Source: Pedobacter miscanthi
GTDB lineage: Bacteria > Bacteroidota > Bacteroidia > Sphingobacteriales > Sphingobacteriaceae
Length of the DNA: 48,284 nucleotides
NCBI RefSeq assembly: GCF_003315595.1
Contig: NZ_QNQU01000034.1
Coordinates: 1-48,284 of the forward strand
Direction: 5' to 3'
The translations under genes were made by a program, and so were the position numbers. This document shows, piece by piece, positions 37,188 through 44,945 of the stretch; positions within the stretch are counted from its first letter, which is position 1, and each line of letters opens with the position of its first letter. The notes beneath the pieces are model-generated. The model did no database searches. It saw only the letters and a program-made list of their open reading frames with translations, and was not told the DNA's origin.

Positions 37188-37541
37188 ATGGCAGGTAAAA
37201 AATTATCAAGAAGAGATCGTATTAAAAAAGGGATCAGAAAAAGACTTACCGGTTCGGAAGAACGTCCAAGGTTATCTGTATATAGAAGCAATAAAGGGAT
37301 TTATGCGCAGGTAATTAACGATGTAACCGGTAAAACAATAGCATCAGCATCATCATTATCGAAAGATTTTACTGGTACTGGAAACAAGAGCGACCAATCA
37401 GTTGCAGTAGGTAAATTAGTTGCCGAAAAAGCAATTGCTGCAGGTGTTAAACAAGTTGTTTTCGATAGAAACGGCTATTTATACCACGGACGTGTAAAAT
37501 CGTTGGCAGAGGGTGCCCGCGAAGCTGGTTTAGTATTTTAA
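37188..37541 (+). CDS. rplR: 50S ribosomal protein L18
   Basis: L18 binds 5S rRNA. The 117-residue sequence has RIRKRLTGSEERPRLSVYRSNKGIYAQVIND (in part, residues 13-43), the VGKLVAEKAIAAGVKQVVFDRNGYLYHGRVKSLAEGAREAGL core and the typical end at Phe. It lies between rplF and rpsE. Confidence 0.97.
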   Translation: MAGKKLSRRDRIKKGIRKRLTGSEERPRLSVYRSNKGIYAQVINDVTGKTIASASSLSKDFTGTGNKSDQSVAVGKLVAEKAIAAGVKQVVFDRNGYLYHGRVKSLAEGAREAGLVF

Positions 37542-37558
37542 TCTGAAGAAAAAGTAAG

Positions 37559-38077
37559 ATGTCAACTATTAATATAAAAAGAGTAAAAACCACCGATATC
37601 GAATTAAAGGATCGTTTGGTTAGTATACAACGTGTTGCCAAAGTAACCAAAGGTGGTCGTACTTTCAGCTTCTCAGCAATTGTTGTTGTAGGTGATGAAA
37701 ACGGTGTTGTTGGTTTCGGTTTAGGTAAAGCGAAAGAGGTAACTGAAGCAATTGCAAAAGGTGTGGATGATGCTAAAAAGAACTTGGTAAAAGTTCCAAT
37801 TTTAAACGGTACTGTTCCTCATGAGCAAATCGGTAAATTCTCAGGTGGTTTTGTATTGATCAAACCAGCTGCAGTAGGTACCGGAGTAATTGCTGGTGGT
37901 GCAATGCGTGCTGTATTAGAGAGTGCCGGTGTACACAACGTATTGGCAAAATCTAAAGGATCATCTAACCCACACAACGTGGTAAAAGCAACTGTTGATG
38001 CATTAACTAAAATGCGTGATGCTTATACAGTAGCCCAAACCCGTGGTATTGATTTAAACAAAGTATTTAACGGATAA
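37559..38077 (+). CDS. rpsE: 30S ribosomal protein S5
   Basis: S5 affects decoding accuracy and mRNA unwinding. The 172-residue protein includes LKDRLVSIQRVAKVTKGGRTFSFSAIVVVGDENGVVGFGLGKAKEV and the later GGAMRAVLESAGVHNVLAKSKGSSNPHNVVKA segment. It is followed after 4 nt by rpmD. Confidence 0.98.
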   Translation: MSTINIKRVKTTDIELKDRLVSIQRVAKVTKGGRTFSFSAIVVVGDENGVVGFGLGKAKEVTEAIAKGVDDAKKNLVKVPILNGTVPHEQIGKFSGGFVLIKPAAVGTGVIAGGAMRAVLESAGVHNVLAKSKGSSNPHNVVKATVDALTKMRDAYTVAQTRGIDLNKVFNG

Positions 38078-38081
38078 TATT

Positions 38082-38261
38082 ATGGCTAAGATCAAAATAA
38101 CACAAGTAAAAAGCGTTATCGACAGAAGCGAGCGCCAAAAAAGAACCGTTCAGGCTTTGGGTTTATCAAAAATGAACCAAAGTGTTGAGGTTGAAGCTAC
38201 TCCGCAAATTATCGGTATGGTTCGCAAAGTGAACCATTTGGTAGCAATCGAAGCAATTTAA
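38082..38261 (+). CDS. rpmD: 50S ribosomal protein L30
   Basis: This 59-residue ORF begins MAKIKITQVKSVIDRSERQK and contains RTVQALGLSKMNQSVEVEATPQIIGMVRKVNHLV, the full L30 pattern. It sits between rpsE and rplO as in most bacteria. A 136-nt spacer containing a GAATGA hairpin follows. Confidence 0.96.
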   Translation: MAKIKITQVKSVIDRSERQKRTVQALGLSKMNQSVEVEATPQIIGMVRKVNHLVAIEAI

Positions 38262-38272
38262 GAGAATTATCA

Positions 38273-38341
38273 AATGAATGAATTTTGAGTGAAAGAATGT
38301 GCATATTGCAAAACATTCAATCATTCAAAATTCAGTCATTA
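38273..38341. repeat. GAATGA word hairpin between rpmD and rplO
   Basis: AATGAATGAATTTTGAGTGA and GAATGT on the left are complementary, with mismatches, to ACATTCAATCATTCAAAATT plus CAGTCATT on the right. GAATGT/ACATTC closes the inner loop, which is about a dozen nt. No T-run follows. Confidence 0.75.
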
Positions 38342-38397
38342 TTTATTTATCGTTGTACCTGTTTAGTGAAAGCGAAGGGCAACACAAATTCAAAAAA

Positions 38398-38844
38398 ATG
38401 AATTTAAGTAATTTAAAACCTGCAGTAGGTTCTACAAAAAACAGCAAAAGAATTGGTCGTGGTACAGGTTCTGGTCGTGGCGGTACTTCAACCCGTGGTC
38501 ACAAAGGTGCGGGTTCTCGTTCAGGTCACAAAACCAAAATCGGTTTCGAAGGTGGTCAAATGCCTTTACAACGTCGTGTGCCTAAAGTTGGTTTCAAACC
38601 AATTAACCGTACCGAATATGTTGGTGTAAACTTAGATGTGTTACAAGCATTAGCTGAAAAACACAGCTTAACTACTATCGATTTTGCTGCTTTACAAGCA
38701 CATGGTTTAGCTTCTAAAAACGACTTAGTCAAAATTTTAGGTCGTGGTGAAGTTAAAGCAAAGCTAGAAATTACAGCACATGCGTTCTCTGCAACCGCAC
38801 AAAAAGCTATTGAAGCTGCAGGTGGTTCTATTGTAAAATTGTAA
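38398..38844 (+). CDS. rplO: 50S ribosomal protein L15
   Basis: L15 is a late 50S assembly protein. The start at 38398 gives 148 residues beginning MNLSNLKPAVGSTKNSKRIGRG and the Gly/Arg-rich N-terminal region typical of L15 (RGTGSGRGGTSTRGHKGAGSRSGHK). The upstream open frame through the repeat is discounted. Seven nt separate it from secY. Confidence 0.97.
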   Translation: MNLSNLKPAVGSTKNSKRIGRGTGSGRGGTSTRGHKGAGSRSGHKTKIGFEGGQMPLQRRVPKVGFKPINRTEYVGVNLDVLQALAEKHSLTTIDFAALQAHGLASKNDLVKILGRGEVKAKLEITAHAFSATAQKAIEAAGGSIVKL

Positions 38845-38851
38845 TTATTAA

Positions 38852-40192
38852 ATGAAGAAGCTATTTACTACTTTAAGTAATATCTGGAAAATTCAGGAAT
38901 TAAAAGAGCGTATATTGTTTACGCTCTTAATTCTTTTGGTATACCGTTTCGTATCTCACGTGGTTTTACCAGGTGTGGATCCAACTGCTTTAGGCAATAA
39001 CGAAAAATCAGGACTTTTAGGCTTACTGGATATGTTTGCCGGAGGTTCTTTCTCTCGTGTGTCTATCTTAGCATTGGGGGTAATGCCTTATATCTCTGCG
39101 TCAATCGTGGTGCAATTATTAGGTATTGCTGTTCCTTCTTTCCAAAAAATGCAGAAAGAGGGCGAAAGTGGTAGAAAGAAAATGAACCAGATTACCCGTT
39201 ACCTAACGGTAGCGATCACAATCGTTCAATCTGTTGGTTACGTTAAAACGCAGGTTCCTGCAGAAGCTATTTTATTACCGAACACTTTATTTTTAGTATT
39301 ATCTACGTTTGTATTAACGGCAGGTACATTATTTGTAATGTGGTTGGGTGAAAAAATTACTGATAAAGGTATTGGTAACGGTACATCACTAATCATTATG
39401 GTTGGTATTATTGCCCGTTTACCAGTTGCAATTTCTCAAGAGTTTAGTGCCCGTGTAGGTTCTGCCAGTGAAGGTGGTGGCCCGGTTGCTTTGGTTTTAG
39501 AGATCGTTGCATTATTTGCTGTGGTAATGTTTACCATTTTAATTGTTCAGGGTGTACGTAAAGTACCTGTACAATACGCTAAGAAAATTGTTGGTAACCG
39601 CCAGTTTGGTGGTGTTCGCCAGTACATTCCTTTAAAAGTGAATGCTGCAGGTGTTATGCCAATCATTTTCGCTCAGGCGTTGATGTTCATTCCAGGTGCT
39701 TTAATGCAGTTTGTTCCTTCTTTACAAGGTTCTTGGTTAATCCAGTTCAGTAACACAACGTCGTTGGCTTATAGCTTAACGTTCGCTATTTTAATTATTG
39801 CATTCACTTTCTTCTATACGGCTATTACAGTTAACCCAACTCAAATGAGCGATGATATGAAGAAAAACGGTGGTTTTATCCCTGGTGTTAAACCGGGTTT
39901 TGCAACATCAACTTTTATTGATGATGTAATTTCTAAAATTACTTTCCCAGGTGCGGTATTCTTAGCGATTATTGCTATTCTTCCTTCATTAGCGGTTAAA
40001 TTCGGTATTAAACAAGAATTCGCACACTTCTTTGGTGGTACTTCTTTATTGATTTTGGTTGGTGTTGTATTGGATACTTTACAGCAGATCGAAAGTTATT
40101 TATTGATGCGCCATTACGATGGTTTAATGAAAACGGGTAGGGTTACTGGCAGAACAGGTGTTCCTGCAGCAAGTAGCAATGCGGCTTTGTAA
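38852..40192 (+). CDS. secY: Preprotein translocase subunit SecY
   Basis: SecY forms the protein-conducting channel of the inner membrane. The 446-residue protein has ten predicted membrane helices. The plug region GLLGLLDMFAGGSFSRVSILALGVMPYISASIVVQLL, the QKEGESGRKKMNQITRYLT cytoplasmic loop, and NPTQMSDDMKKNGGFIPGVKPG of the C-terminal half are all conserved. It lies between rplO and map. A hairpin fills the 92-nt spacer to map. Confidence 0.98.
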   Translation: MKKLFTTLSNIWKIQELKERILFTLLILLVYRFVSHVVLPGVDPTALGNNEKSGLLGLLDMFAGGSFSRVSILALGVMPYISASIVVQLLGIAVPSFQKMQKEGESGRKKMNQITRYLTVAITIVQSVGYVKTQVPAEAILLPNTLFLVLSTFVLTAGTLFVMWLGEKITDKGIGNGTSLIIMVGIIARLPVAISQEFSARVGSASEGGGPVALVLEIVALFAVVMFTILIVQGVRKVPVQYAKKIVGNRQFGGVRQYIPLKVNAAGVMPIIFAQALMFIPGALMQFVPSLQGSWLIQFSNTTSLAYSLTFAILIIAFTFFYTAITVNPTQMSDDMKKNGGFIPGVKPGFATSTFIDDVISKITFPGAVFLAIIAILPSLAVKFGIKQEFAHFFGGTSLLILVGVVLDTLQQIESYLLMRHYDGLMKTGRVTGRTGVPAASSNAAL

Positions 40193-40202
40193 ATATTAAT
40201 TA

Positions 40203-40276
40203 GTGAATTTTGAATGATGGAATGAATGAATTGCTGATCCAGCTATTCGTTCATTCAAAATTCAATCATTCAAAAC
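40203..40276. repeat. GAATGA word hairpin between secY and map
   Basis: The left arm (GTGAATTTTGAATGATGG, GAATGAATGAATTGCTG) and right arm (CAGCTATTCGTTCATTC, AAAATTCAATCATTCAAAAC) are complementary with mismatches. GCTG/CAGC closes a 3-nt loop ATC near 40233-40240. The spacer contains nothing else. Confidence 0.8.
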
Positions 40277-40284
40277 TAGAATAA

Positions 40285-41070
40285 ATGTCTAAAATCTATT
40301 ACAAATCTCTTGAGGAGATCGAGTTAATAAGAGAAAGTTCCATGCTTGTTTCTAAAACCTTGGCCGAAGTGGCTAAAGTGATAAAGGCAGGCATGACTAC
40401 TATCCAATTAGATAAACTGGCTTACGAGTTTATTAGTGACAACGGAGCAATCCCTGCATTTTTAAACTATAATGGCTTTCCTTACTCTTTATGTATTTCG
40501 CCAAATGAGCAGGTTGTTCATGGTTTTCCAGGCGAATATGTAATTAAAGAAGGGGATCTGATTTCAGTTGATTGTGGCGTAATCAAAAACAACTACTTTG
40601 GCGATTCGGCCTATACTTTCTCCATCGGGGAGATTGATGCCGAAAAACAGAAACTGGTTGAGGTTACAAAACGTTGCCTGGAGTTGGGGATCGAAAAAGC
40701 AGTGGCCGGTATGCGTATTGGAGATGTAGGTTTTGCGGTTCAGAACCATGCGGAAACAAATGGATTCGGAGTGGTAAGAGAACTGGTAGGACATGGGGTG
40801 GGGGTTAAGCTTCACGAGAAACCGGAAGTTCCTAATTATGGAAAGCGTGGCGCAGGACCAAAACTTGAAGAAGGAATGGTAATTGCGATAGAACCCATGA
40901 TCAATGCGGGCGTTGCCGGTGTTAAATTCCATAAGGATGGGTGGACAGTAACAAGTAAAGATAATAAGCCATCGGCACATTTTGAGCACACAGTAGCCGT
41001 AAAAAAGGGCAAAGCAGAGGTTTTATCAACGTTTTCTATTATAGAAGAAGTTTTACAACAAAAAAAATAA
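40285..41070 (+). CDS. map: Type I methionine aminopeptidase
   Basis: The enzyme removes the initiator Met from new proteins. The 261-residue protein has all five metal ligands: Asp-96 and Asp-107 (SVDCGVIKNNYFGDSAYTF), His-170 (ELVGHGVGVKLHEKP), Glu-203 (AIEPMINAG) and Glu-234 (HFEHTVAV). His-79 is also in place (QVVHGFPGE). It is the short type Ia form without an N-terminal extension. It sits between secY and infA, the normal order in Bacteroidota. Confidence 0.97.
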   Translation: MSKIYYKSLEEIELIRESSMLVSKTLAEVAKVIKAGMTTIQLDKLAYEFISDNGAIPAFLNYNGFPYSLCISPNEQVVHGFPGEYVIKEGDLISVDCGVIKNNYFGDSAYTFSIGEIDAEKQKLVEVTKRCLELGIEKAVAGMRIGDVGFAVQNHAETNGFGVVRELVGHGVGVKLHEKPEVPNYGKRGAGPKLEEGMVIAIEPMINAGVAGVKFHKDGWTVTSKDNKPSAHFEHTVAVKKGKAEVLSTFSIIEEVLQQKK

Positions 41071-41089
41071 ATAATTAAATTATTTTATT

Positions 41090-41097
41090 TAATTTTG
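41090..41097 (+). promoter_or_regulatory. Possible internal promoter before infA
   Basis: TAATTTTG matches TAnnTTTG and is followed by CAACCC, as in the other ribosomal promoters here. It lies 44 nt before the infA ATG. No clear -33 element is seen 19-21 nt upstream, where the sequence is A-rich. Confidence 0.4.
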
Positions 41098-41141
41098 CAA
41101 CCCTGTTTAGAAGCAGCTAATTAAGTAACAATCAATAAAAT

Positions 41142-41360
41142 ATGGCTAAACAAGCCTCAATTGAACAAGACGGAGTAATAAGAGAAGCATTATCGAATGC
41201 AATGTTCAGGGTTGAACTCGAGAACGGGCATGAGATTATTGCTCATATTTCAGGTAAGATGAGGATGCACTACATCAAAATTCTTCCTGGAGATAAGGTT
41301 AAATTGGAAATGTCTCCTTATGATTTAACAAAAGGACGCATTACTTATAGATACAAATAA
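41142..41360 (+). CDS. infA: Translation initiation factor IF-1
   Basis: IF-1 binds the A site of the 30S subunit at initiation. The 72-residue OB-fold protein has the standard sequence AKQASIEQDGVIREALSNAMFRVELENGHEI, HISGKMRMHYIKILPGDKVKLEMSPYDLTKGRITYRYK (given in two parts here). One base separates it from rpmJ. Confidence 0.98.
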   Translation: MAKQASIEQDGVIREALSNAMFRVELENGHEIIAHISGKMRMHYIKILPGDKVKLEMSPYDLTKGRITYRYK

Positions 41361-41361
41361 A

Positions 41362-41478
41362 ATGAAAGTTAGATCATCAATTAAAAAACGTAGCGCTGAT
41401 TGTAAGATTATTCGCCGTAAAGGTAAACTTTACGTAATCAACAAGAAAAATCCTAAATACAAGCAACGTCAGGGGTAA
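41362..41478 (+). CDS. rpmJ: 50S ribosomal protein L36, zinc-free form
   Basis: The 38-residue protein MKVRSSIKKRSADCKIIRRK... ends NPKYKQRQG. Canonical L36 binds zinc through Cys-11, Cys-14, Cys-27 and His-33. Here only Cys-14 remains, with Ser-11, Asn-27 and Lys/Tyr near 32-33, so this is the zinc-independent type. It follows infA by one base, and a 70-nt spacer precedes rpsM. Confidence 0.96.
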   Translation: MKVRSSIKKRSADCKIIRRKGKLYVINKKNPKYKQRQG

Positions 41479-41504
41479 TTAAAAAATATTGTAATGTACC
41501 GTAC

Positions 41505-41521
41505 AACGGTGGCCCGCCGTT
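41505..41521 (+). promoter_or_regulatory. Small hairpin between rpmJ and rpsM
   Basis: AACGG (41505-41509) and CCGTT (41517-41521) pair around the loop TGGCCCG, and GTAA.../...TTAC lies outside. It is more GC-rich than the surrounding spacer and ends 27 nt before rpsM, so it may belong to a leader controlling the alpha part of the operon. Confidence 0.3.
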
Positions 41522-41548
41522 CGGAGTTACTTAAAAACATAAATAAAT

Positions 41549-41926
41549 ATGGCAAGGATTTCAGGTATTGATTTACCAAGAAACAAAAGAGGAGAGATCG
41601 GTTTAACCTACATCTACGGAATTGGCAGAACAACTGCACAACGTATTTTAACTACTGCAGGTATCGATTTGAACAAAAAAGTACAAGACTGGTCTGATGA
41701 TGAGTTATCAGCAATCCGTACAATGATCAACGATGAGATTAAAGTAGAAGGTGCTTTACGCTCTGAAGTTCAGTTAAACATCAAACGTTTAATGGATATT
41801 GGTTGTTACCGCGGTTTACGTCACAGAAAAGGTTTACCTTCTCGTGGTCAGCGTACTAAAAACAACTCACGTACTCGTAAGGGTAAGAGAAAAACAGTTG
41901 CTAACAAGAAAAAAGCTACTAAATAG
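41549..41926 (+). CDS. rpsM: 30S ribosomal protein S13
   Basis: S13 contacts the P-site tRNA and the intersubunit bridge. The 125-residue protein shows ARISGIDLPRNKRGEIGLTYIYGIGRTTAQRIL and the basic C-terminal GCYRGLRHRKGLPSRGQRTKNNSRTRKGKRK segment. It is separated from rpsK by a 96-nt spacer with a repeat hairpin. Confidence 0.98.
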   Translation: MARISGIDLPRNKRGEIGLTYIYGIGRTTAQRILTTAGIDLNKKVQDWSDDELSAIRTMINDEIKVEGALRSEVQLNIKRLMDIGCYRGLRHRKGLPSRGQRTKNNSRTRKGKRKTVANKKKATK

Positions 41927-41934
41927 GAAATAAG

Positions 41935-42010
41935 TGATTGAATATAGAATGATTGGATTTTTGAATGTTTATACATTCTTTCATTCAGCACTCAAACATT
42001 CTTTCATTCA
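41935..42010. repeat. GAATGA word hairpin between rpsM and rpsK
   Basis: The left arm repeats GATTGAATATAGAATGATTGG then TTTTTGAATG, and the right arm is CATTCTTTCATTCAGCACTC and CATTCTTTCATTCAG. GAATGT and ACATTC close an inner stem around TTAT. No T-run is present. Confidence 0.75.
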
Positions 42011-42022
42011 GTAATAAAAAAC

Positions 42023-42412
42023 ATGGCTAAGAGTAAAAAAGTAACAAAAAAACGTATCGTTGTAATTGAGCCTGTTGGTCAGGCACATATCAATGCTACC
42101 TTCAACAACATCATCGTTACCTTAACAAACAACAACGGACAGACTATTTCATGGTCATCTGCTGGTAAAATGGGCTTTAAAGGTTCTAAAAAGAACACGC
42201 CGTATGCAGCTGGTCAAGCAGCTTCAGATTGCGGTAAAGTTGCGTTTGATTTAGGTTTACGTAAAGTTGAAGTATTTGTAAAGGGTCCGGGTTCAGGTCG
42301 TGAATCTGCAATCAGAACTTTACAGGTAGCAGGTATCGAAGTAACATCTATCAAAGATATTACTCCACTTCCTCACAACGGATGTCGTCCTCCTAAAAAG
42401 AGAAGAGTTTAA
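42023..42412 (+). CDS. rpsK: 30S ribosomal protein S11
   Basis: S11 lies on the 30S platform near the mRNA exit. The 129-residue protein shows AHINATFNNIIVTLTNNNGQTISWSSAGKMGFKGSKKNTPYAAGQAA and VKGPGSGRESAIRTLQVAG then DITPLPHNGCRPPKKRRV. rpsD starts 61 nt downstream. Confidence 0.98.
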   Translation: MAKSKKVTKKRIVVIEPVGQAHINATFNNIIVTLTNNNGQTISWSSAGKMGFKGSKKNTPYAAGQAASDCGKVAFDLGLRKVEVFVKGPGSGRESAIRTLQVAGIEVTSIKDITPLPHNGCRPPKKRRV

Positions 42413-42473
42413 TTAATTTTAAAGCTAAGAATCTCCAGCTACAGGTTGGATGATACTTTAAAAACAGAAAAAA

Positions 42474-43082
42474 ATGGCAAGATATACAGGCCCAAAATCA
42501 AAAATCGCCCGTAAATTCAGAGAACCAATCTTCGGTCCTGATAAGGTGTTAGACAGAAAAAATTATCCTCCTGGACAACATGGTGTGTCTAAAAGAAGAG
42601 GAAAACAATCTGAGTATGCAATCCAGTTAATGGAGAAACAAAAAGTAAAATATACTTATGGTGTATTAGAAAAGCAGTTCAGTAACTTGTTTAAAAAAGC
42701 ATCTTCACGTGCTGGTATTACCGGTGATAACTTACTTCAATTATTAGAAGCACGTTTAGATAACACAGTATACCGTTTAGGTATTGCAACAACCCGTTCT
42801 GGTGCACGCCAGTTAGTTAGCCATAAACACGTAACCGTGAATGGTGAAGTTGTAAATATCCCTTCATATCAGTTAAAAGCTGGTGATGTGGTTGCTGTTC
42901 GTGAAAAATCTAAATCATTAGAATCAATTAGTAACTCAGTTGCAGGCAGAACGATCAACAAGTTCGCATGGTTAGAGTGGAATGCCAGTGAATTAACCGG
43001 TAAATTCTTAACTTACCCTCAACGTGATGAGATTCCTGAAAACATCAAGGAAAACTTAATCATCGAGTTATACTCAAAGTAA
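42474..43082 (+). CDS. rpsD: 30S ribosomal protein S4
   Basis: S4 nucleates 30S assembly and is the autoregulator of the alpha operon in E. coli. The 202-residue protein has the S4 RNA-binding domain (RLDNTVYRLGIATTRSGARQLVSHKHVTVNGEVVNIPSYQLKAGD). The N-terminal part has no cysteine, so the zinc-binding form is absent. A hairpin with a T-run follows 11 nt after the stop, before rpoA. Confidence 0.98.
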   Translation: MARYTGPKSKIARKFREPIFGPDKVLDRKNYPPGQHGVSKRRGKQSEYAIQLMEKQKVKYTYGVLEKQFSNLFKKASSRAGITGDNLLQLLEARLDNTVYRLGIATTRSGARQLVSHKHVTVNGEVVNIPSYQLKAGDVVAVREKSKSLESISNSVAGRTINKFAWLEWNASELTGKFLTYPQRDEIPENIKENLIIELYSK

Positions 43083-43092
43083 TAAATAAGAT

Positions 43093-43126
43093 AGTTAATT
43101 ACCTCCAAAGGGTAATTAACTTTTTT
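43093..43126 (+). terminator. Terminator-like hairpin between rpsD and rpoA
   Basis: AGTTAATTACC (43093-43103) and GGTAATTAACT (43111-43121) form a perfect 11-bp stem with a 7-nt loop, followed by TTTTTT (43121-43126). The stem is AT-rich, so termination may be partial. It could reduce the level of rpoA and rplQ relative to the ribosomal genes upstream. Confidence 0.7.
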
Positions 43127-43167
43127 CTTGTTACTATATATTCAATAACGAATTTAAAAAATTATAA

Positions 43168-44160
43168 ATGGCAATTTTAGCATTTCAGAAACCAGACAAA
43201 GTGATCATGCAGAAATCAACTGATTTCGATGGCACATTTGAATTTCGTCCTTTAGAGCCCGGTTTCGGTGTAACAATTGGTAATGCCTTGAGAAGAATTT
43301 TACTTTCTTCATTAGAAGGTTATGCTATTACTACTATTCGTTTTTCAGGCGTTTCTCATGAGTTTTCTACCATGAAAGGTGTTGTAGAAGATTTAACTGA
43401 TATCATTTTGAACTTAAAACAGGTACGTTTTAAGAAAACTGGTGATTCAGGCGATTCTGAAAAAGTTTTCATCATCGTTAATGGTCAGGATCAGTTTAAA
43501 GCTGGTGATATCACTAAATTCTCTAACAACTTTACAGTTTTAAATCCTGAGCACGTAATCTGCAACATGGATAAATCTGTTACTTTGGAAGTGGAATTAA
43601 CCATCAATAAAGGACGTGGTTATGTACCTGCTGAAGAAAATAAAGTTGCTGATGCTGTTGTAGGCGTAATCGCTATCGATTCGATCTACACACCAATGAA
43701 AAACGTAAAATACACAATTGAAAACTTCCGTGTTGAACAAAAAACGGATTATGAGAAATTGGTATTAGACATTTCAACCGACGGTTCAATTCACCCTGAA
43801 GAAGCATTAAAAGAAGCGGCTAAGATCCTTATCCAACACTTTATGTTATTCTCTGATGAGAACCTGGTATTAGAATCTCAGGCTAAAGAAGAAACTAAAG
43901 AAGTTGACGAGGAAATTTTACACATGCGTAAAATCCTTAAAACTGAATTAGTGGATATGGACCTTTCAGTTAGGGCATTAAACTGCTTAAAAGCTGCTGA
44001 TATCCGTACTTTGGCTGATTTAGTTTCTTACGATGTTGCTGACATGTTAAAATTCAGAAACTTCGGTAAAAAATCTTTAACAGAGATCCAGGAATTAGTA
44101 AAATCAAAAGGTTTATCATTTGGTATGAACCTGTCTAAATTTAAATTAGACGAAGAATAA
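43168..44160 (+). CDS. rpoA: RNA polymerase alpha subunit
   Basis: The alpha subunit dimerises to start RNA polymerase assembly and binds regulators through its CTD. The 330-residue protein has the NTD with FEFRPLEPGFGVTIGNALRRILLSSLEGYAIT and the CTD near 245-330 (LVDMDLSVRALNCLKAADIRTLADLVSYDVADMLKFRNFGKKSLTEIQELVKSKGL). It lies between rpsD and rplQ with an 85-nt leader that contains a terminator-like hairpin. Confidence 0.98.
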   Translation: MAILAFQKPDKVIMQKSTDFDGTFEFRPLEPGFGVTIGNALRRILLSSLEGYAITTIRFSGVSHEFSTMKGVVEDLTDIILNLKQVRFKKTGDSGDSEKVFIIVNGQDQFKAGDITKFSNNFTVLNPEHVICNMDKSVTLEVELTINKGRGYVPAEENKVADAVVGVIAIDSIYTPMKNVKYTIENFRVEQKTDYEKLVLDISTDGSIHPEEALKEAAKILIQHFMLFSDENLVLESQAKEETKEVDEEILHMRKILKTELVDMDLSVRALNCLKAADIRTLADLVSYDVADMLKFRNFGKKSLTEIQELVKSKGLSFGMNLSKFKLDEE

Positions 44161-44203
44161 GCGCACAGCGCCATGCGCTAAGCGAAATAAACTATTAGTT
44201 CAC

Positions 44204-44241
44204 AGTGTATAATTCCCTCTGAGACAGAGACGGTATACACT
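44204..44241 (+). promoter_or_regulatory. Stacked hairpin between rpoA and rplQ
   Basis: AGTGTATA (44204-44211) pairs with TATACACT (44234-44241). Inside it CTCTG (44217-44221) pairs with CAGAG (44225-44229) with a 3-nt loop AGA. It ends 13 nt before the rplQ ATG. A role in translation control or processing is inferred. Confidence 0.4.
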
Positions 44242-44254
44242 TAATCAAAAAACA

Positions 44255-44782
44255 ATGAGACACGGTAAAAAAGTAAACCACTTAGGTAGAACCGACAGCC
44301 ACAGAAAAGCGATGTTAGCTAACATGGCTACATCACTAATTAAAGCAAAAAGAATTACTACAACTTTAGCTAAAGCTAAAGCTTTACGTACTTATGTTGA
44401 GCCATTAATCACTAAAGCGAAAAATGACACCACTCACTCACGTCGTACAGTTTTCTCTTATCTACAGGATAAAGAAGTAATCACTATTTTGTTCCGTGAA
44501 GTTGCTGAGAAAGTTGCTAACCGTCCGGGTGGTTATACTCGTATCATTAAATTAAACAATCGTCAGGGTGATAACGCTGAGATGGCTTTAATTGAATTGG
44601 TAGACTACAATACAGTTTACGGTAATGATGTAGAAGTTAAAGAAGAGAAGAAAACAACTCGTCGTGGTAGAAGCAAATCTACTGCTGCACCTAAAGCTGC
44701 TGAAGCGAAAGCTGAAGTTGCCGAAGAAGTTGCTCCTGCTGCTGAAGAAGCTCCTGCTACTGAAGAACCAAAAGGAGAATAA
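44255..44782 (+). CDS. rplQ: 50S ribosomal protein L17 with an Ala/Glu-rich tail
   Basis: L17 lies near the tunnel exit. Residues 1 to about 118 are canonical (MRHGKKVNHLGRTDSHRKAMLANMATSLIKAKRITTT and later NRQGDNAEMALIELVDYN). The protein then continues to 175 residues with a charged tail, KEEKKTTRRGRSKSTAAPK followed by Ala/Glu/Pro repeats. Such extensions are known among Bacteroidota L17 proteins. It is the last gene of the operon and is followed by a terminator. Confidence 0.97.
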   Translation: MRHGKKVNHLGRTDSHRKAMLANMATSLIKAKRITTTLAKAKALRTYVEPLITKAKNDTTHSRRTVFSYLQDKEVITILFREVAEKVANRPGGYTRIIKLNNRQGDNAEMALIELVDYNTVYGNDVEVKEEKKTTRRGRSKSTAAPKAAEAKAEVAEEVAPAAEEAPATEEPKGE

Positions 44783-44804
44783 TTTTATTCACCTGAAGCA
44801 TAAG

Positions 44805-44837
44805 AAAGTCCTGTTCGAAAGATCAGGACTTTTTTTG
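44805..44837 (+). terminator. Terminator of the S10-spc-alpha operon
   Basis: AAAGTCCTG (44805-44813) pairs exactly with CAGGACTTT (44824-44832), with a 10-nt loop, and a run of T follows to about 44836. Confidence 0.88.
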
Positions 44838-44945
44838 TGTGTCAGAGGTTACCGTTTGACGATTTATGTTAATCTAACCATCTCAAAACCACAGTCAGAT
44901 CACTATGTGCCTTTATTAGACTTTTTGTAAGATACTTTCGATTCA

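Noticed and set aside
44664..44930. Alternative-frame ORF over the end of rplQ
   Set aside because: It is a Leu/Lys-rich shadow of the Ala/Glu tail and crosses the operon terminator.
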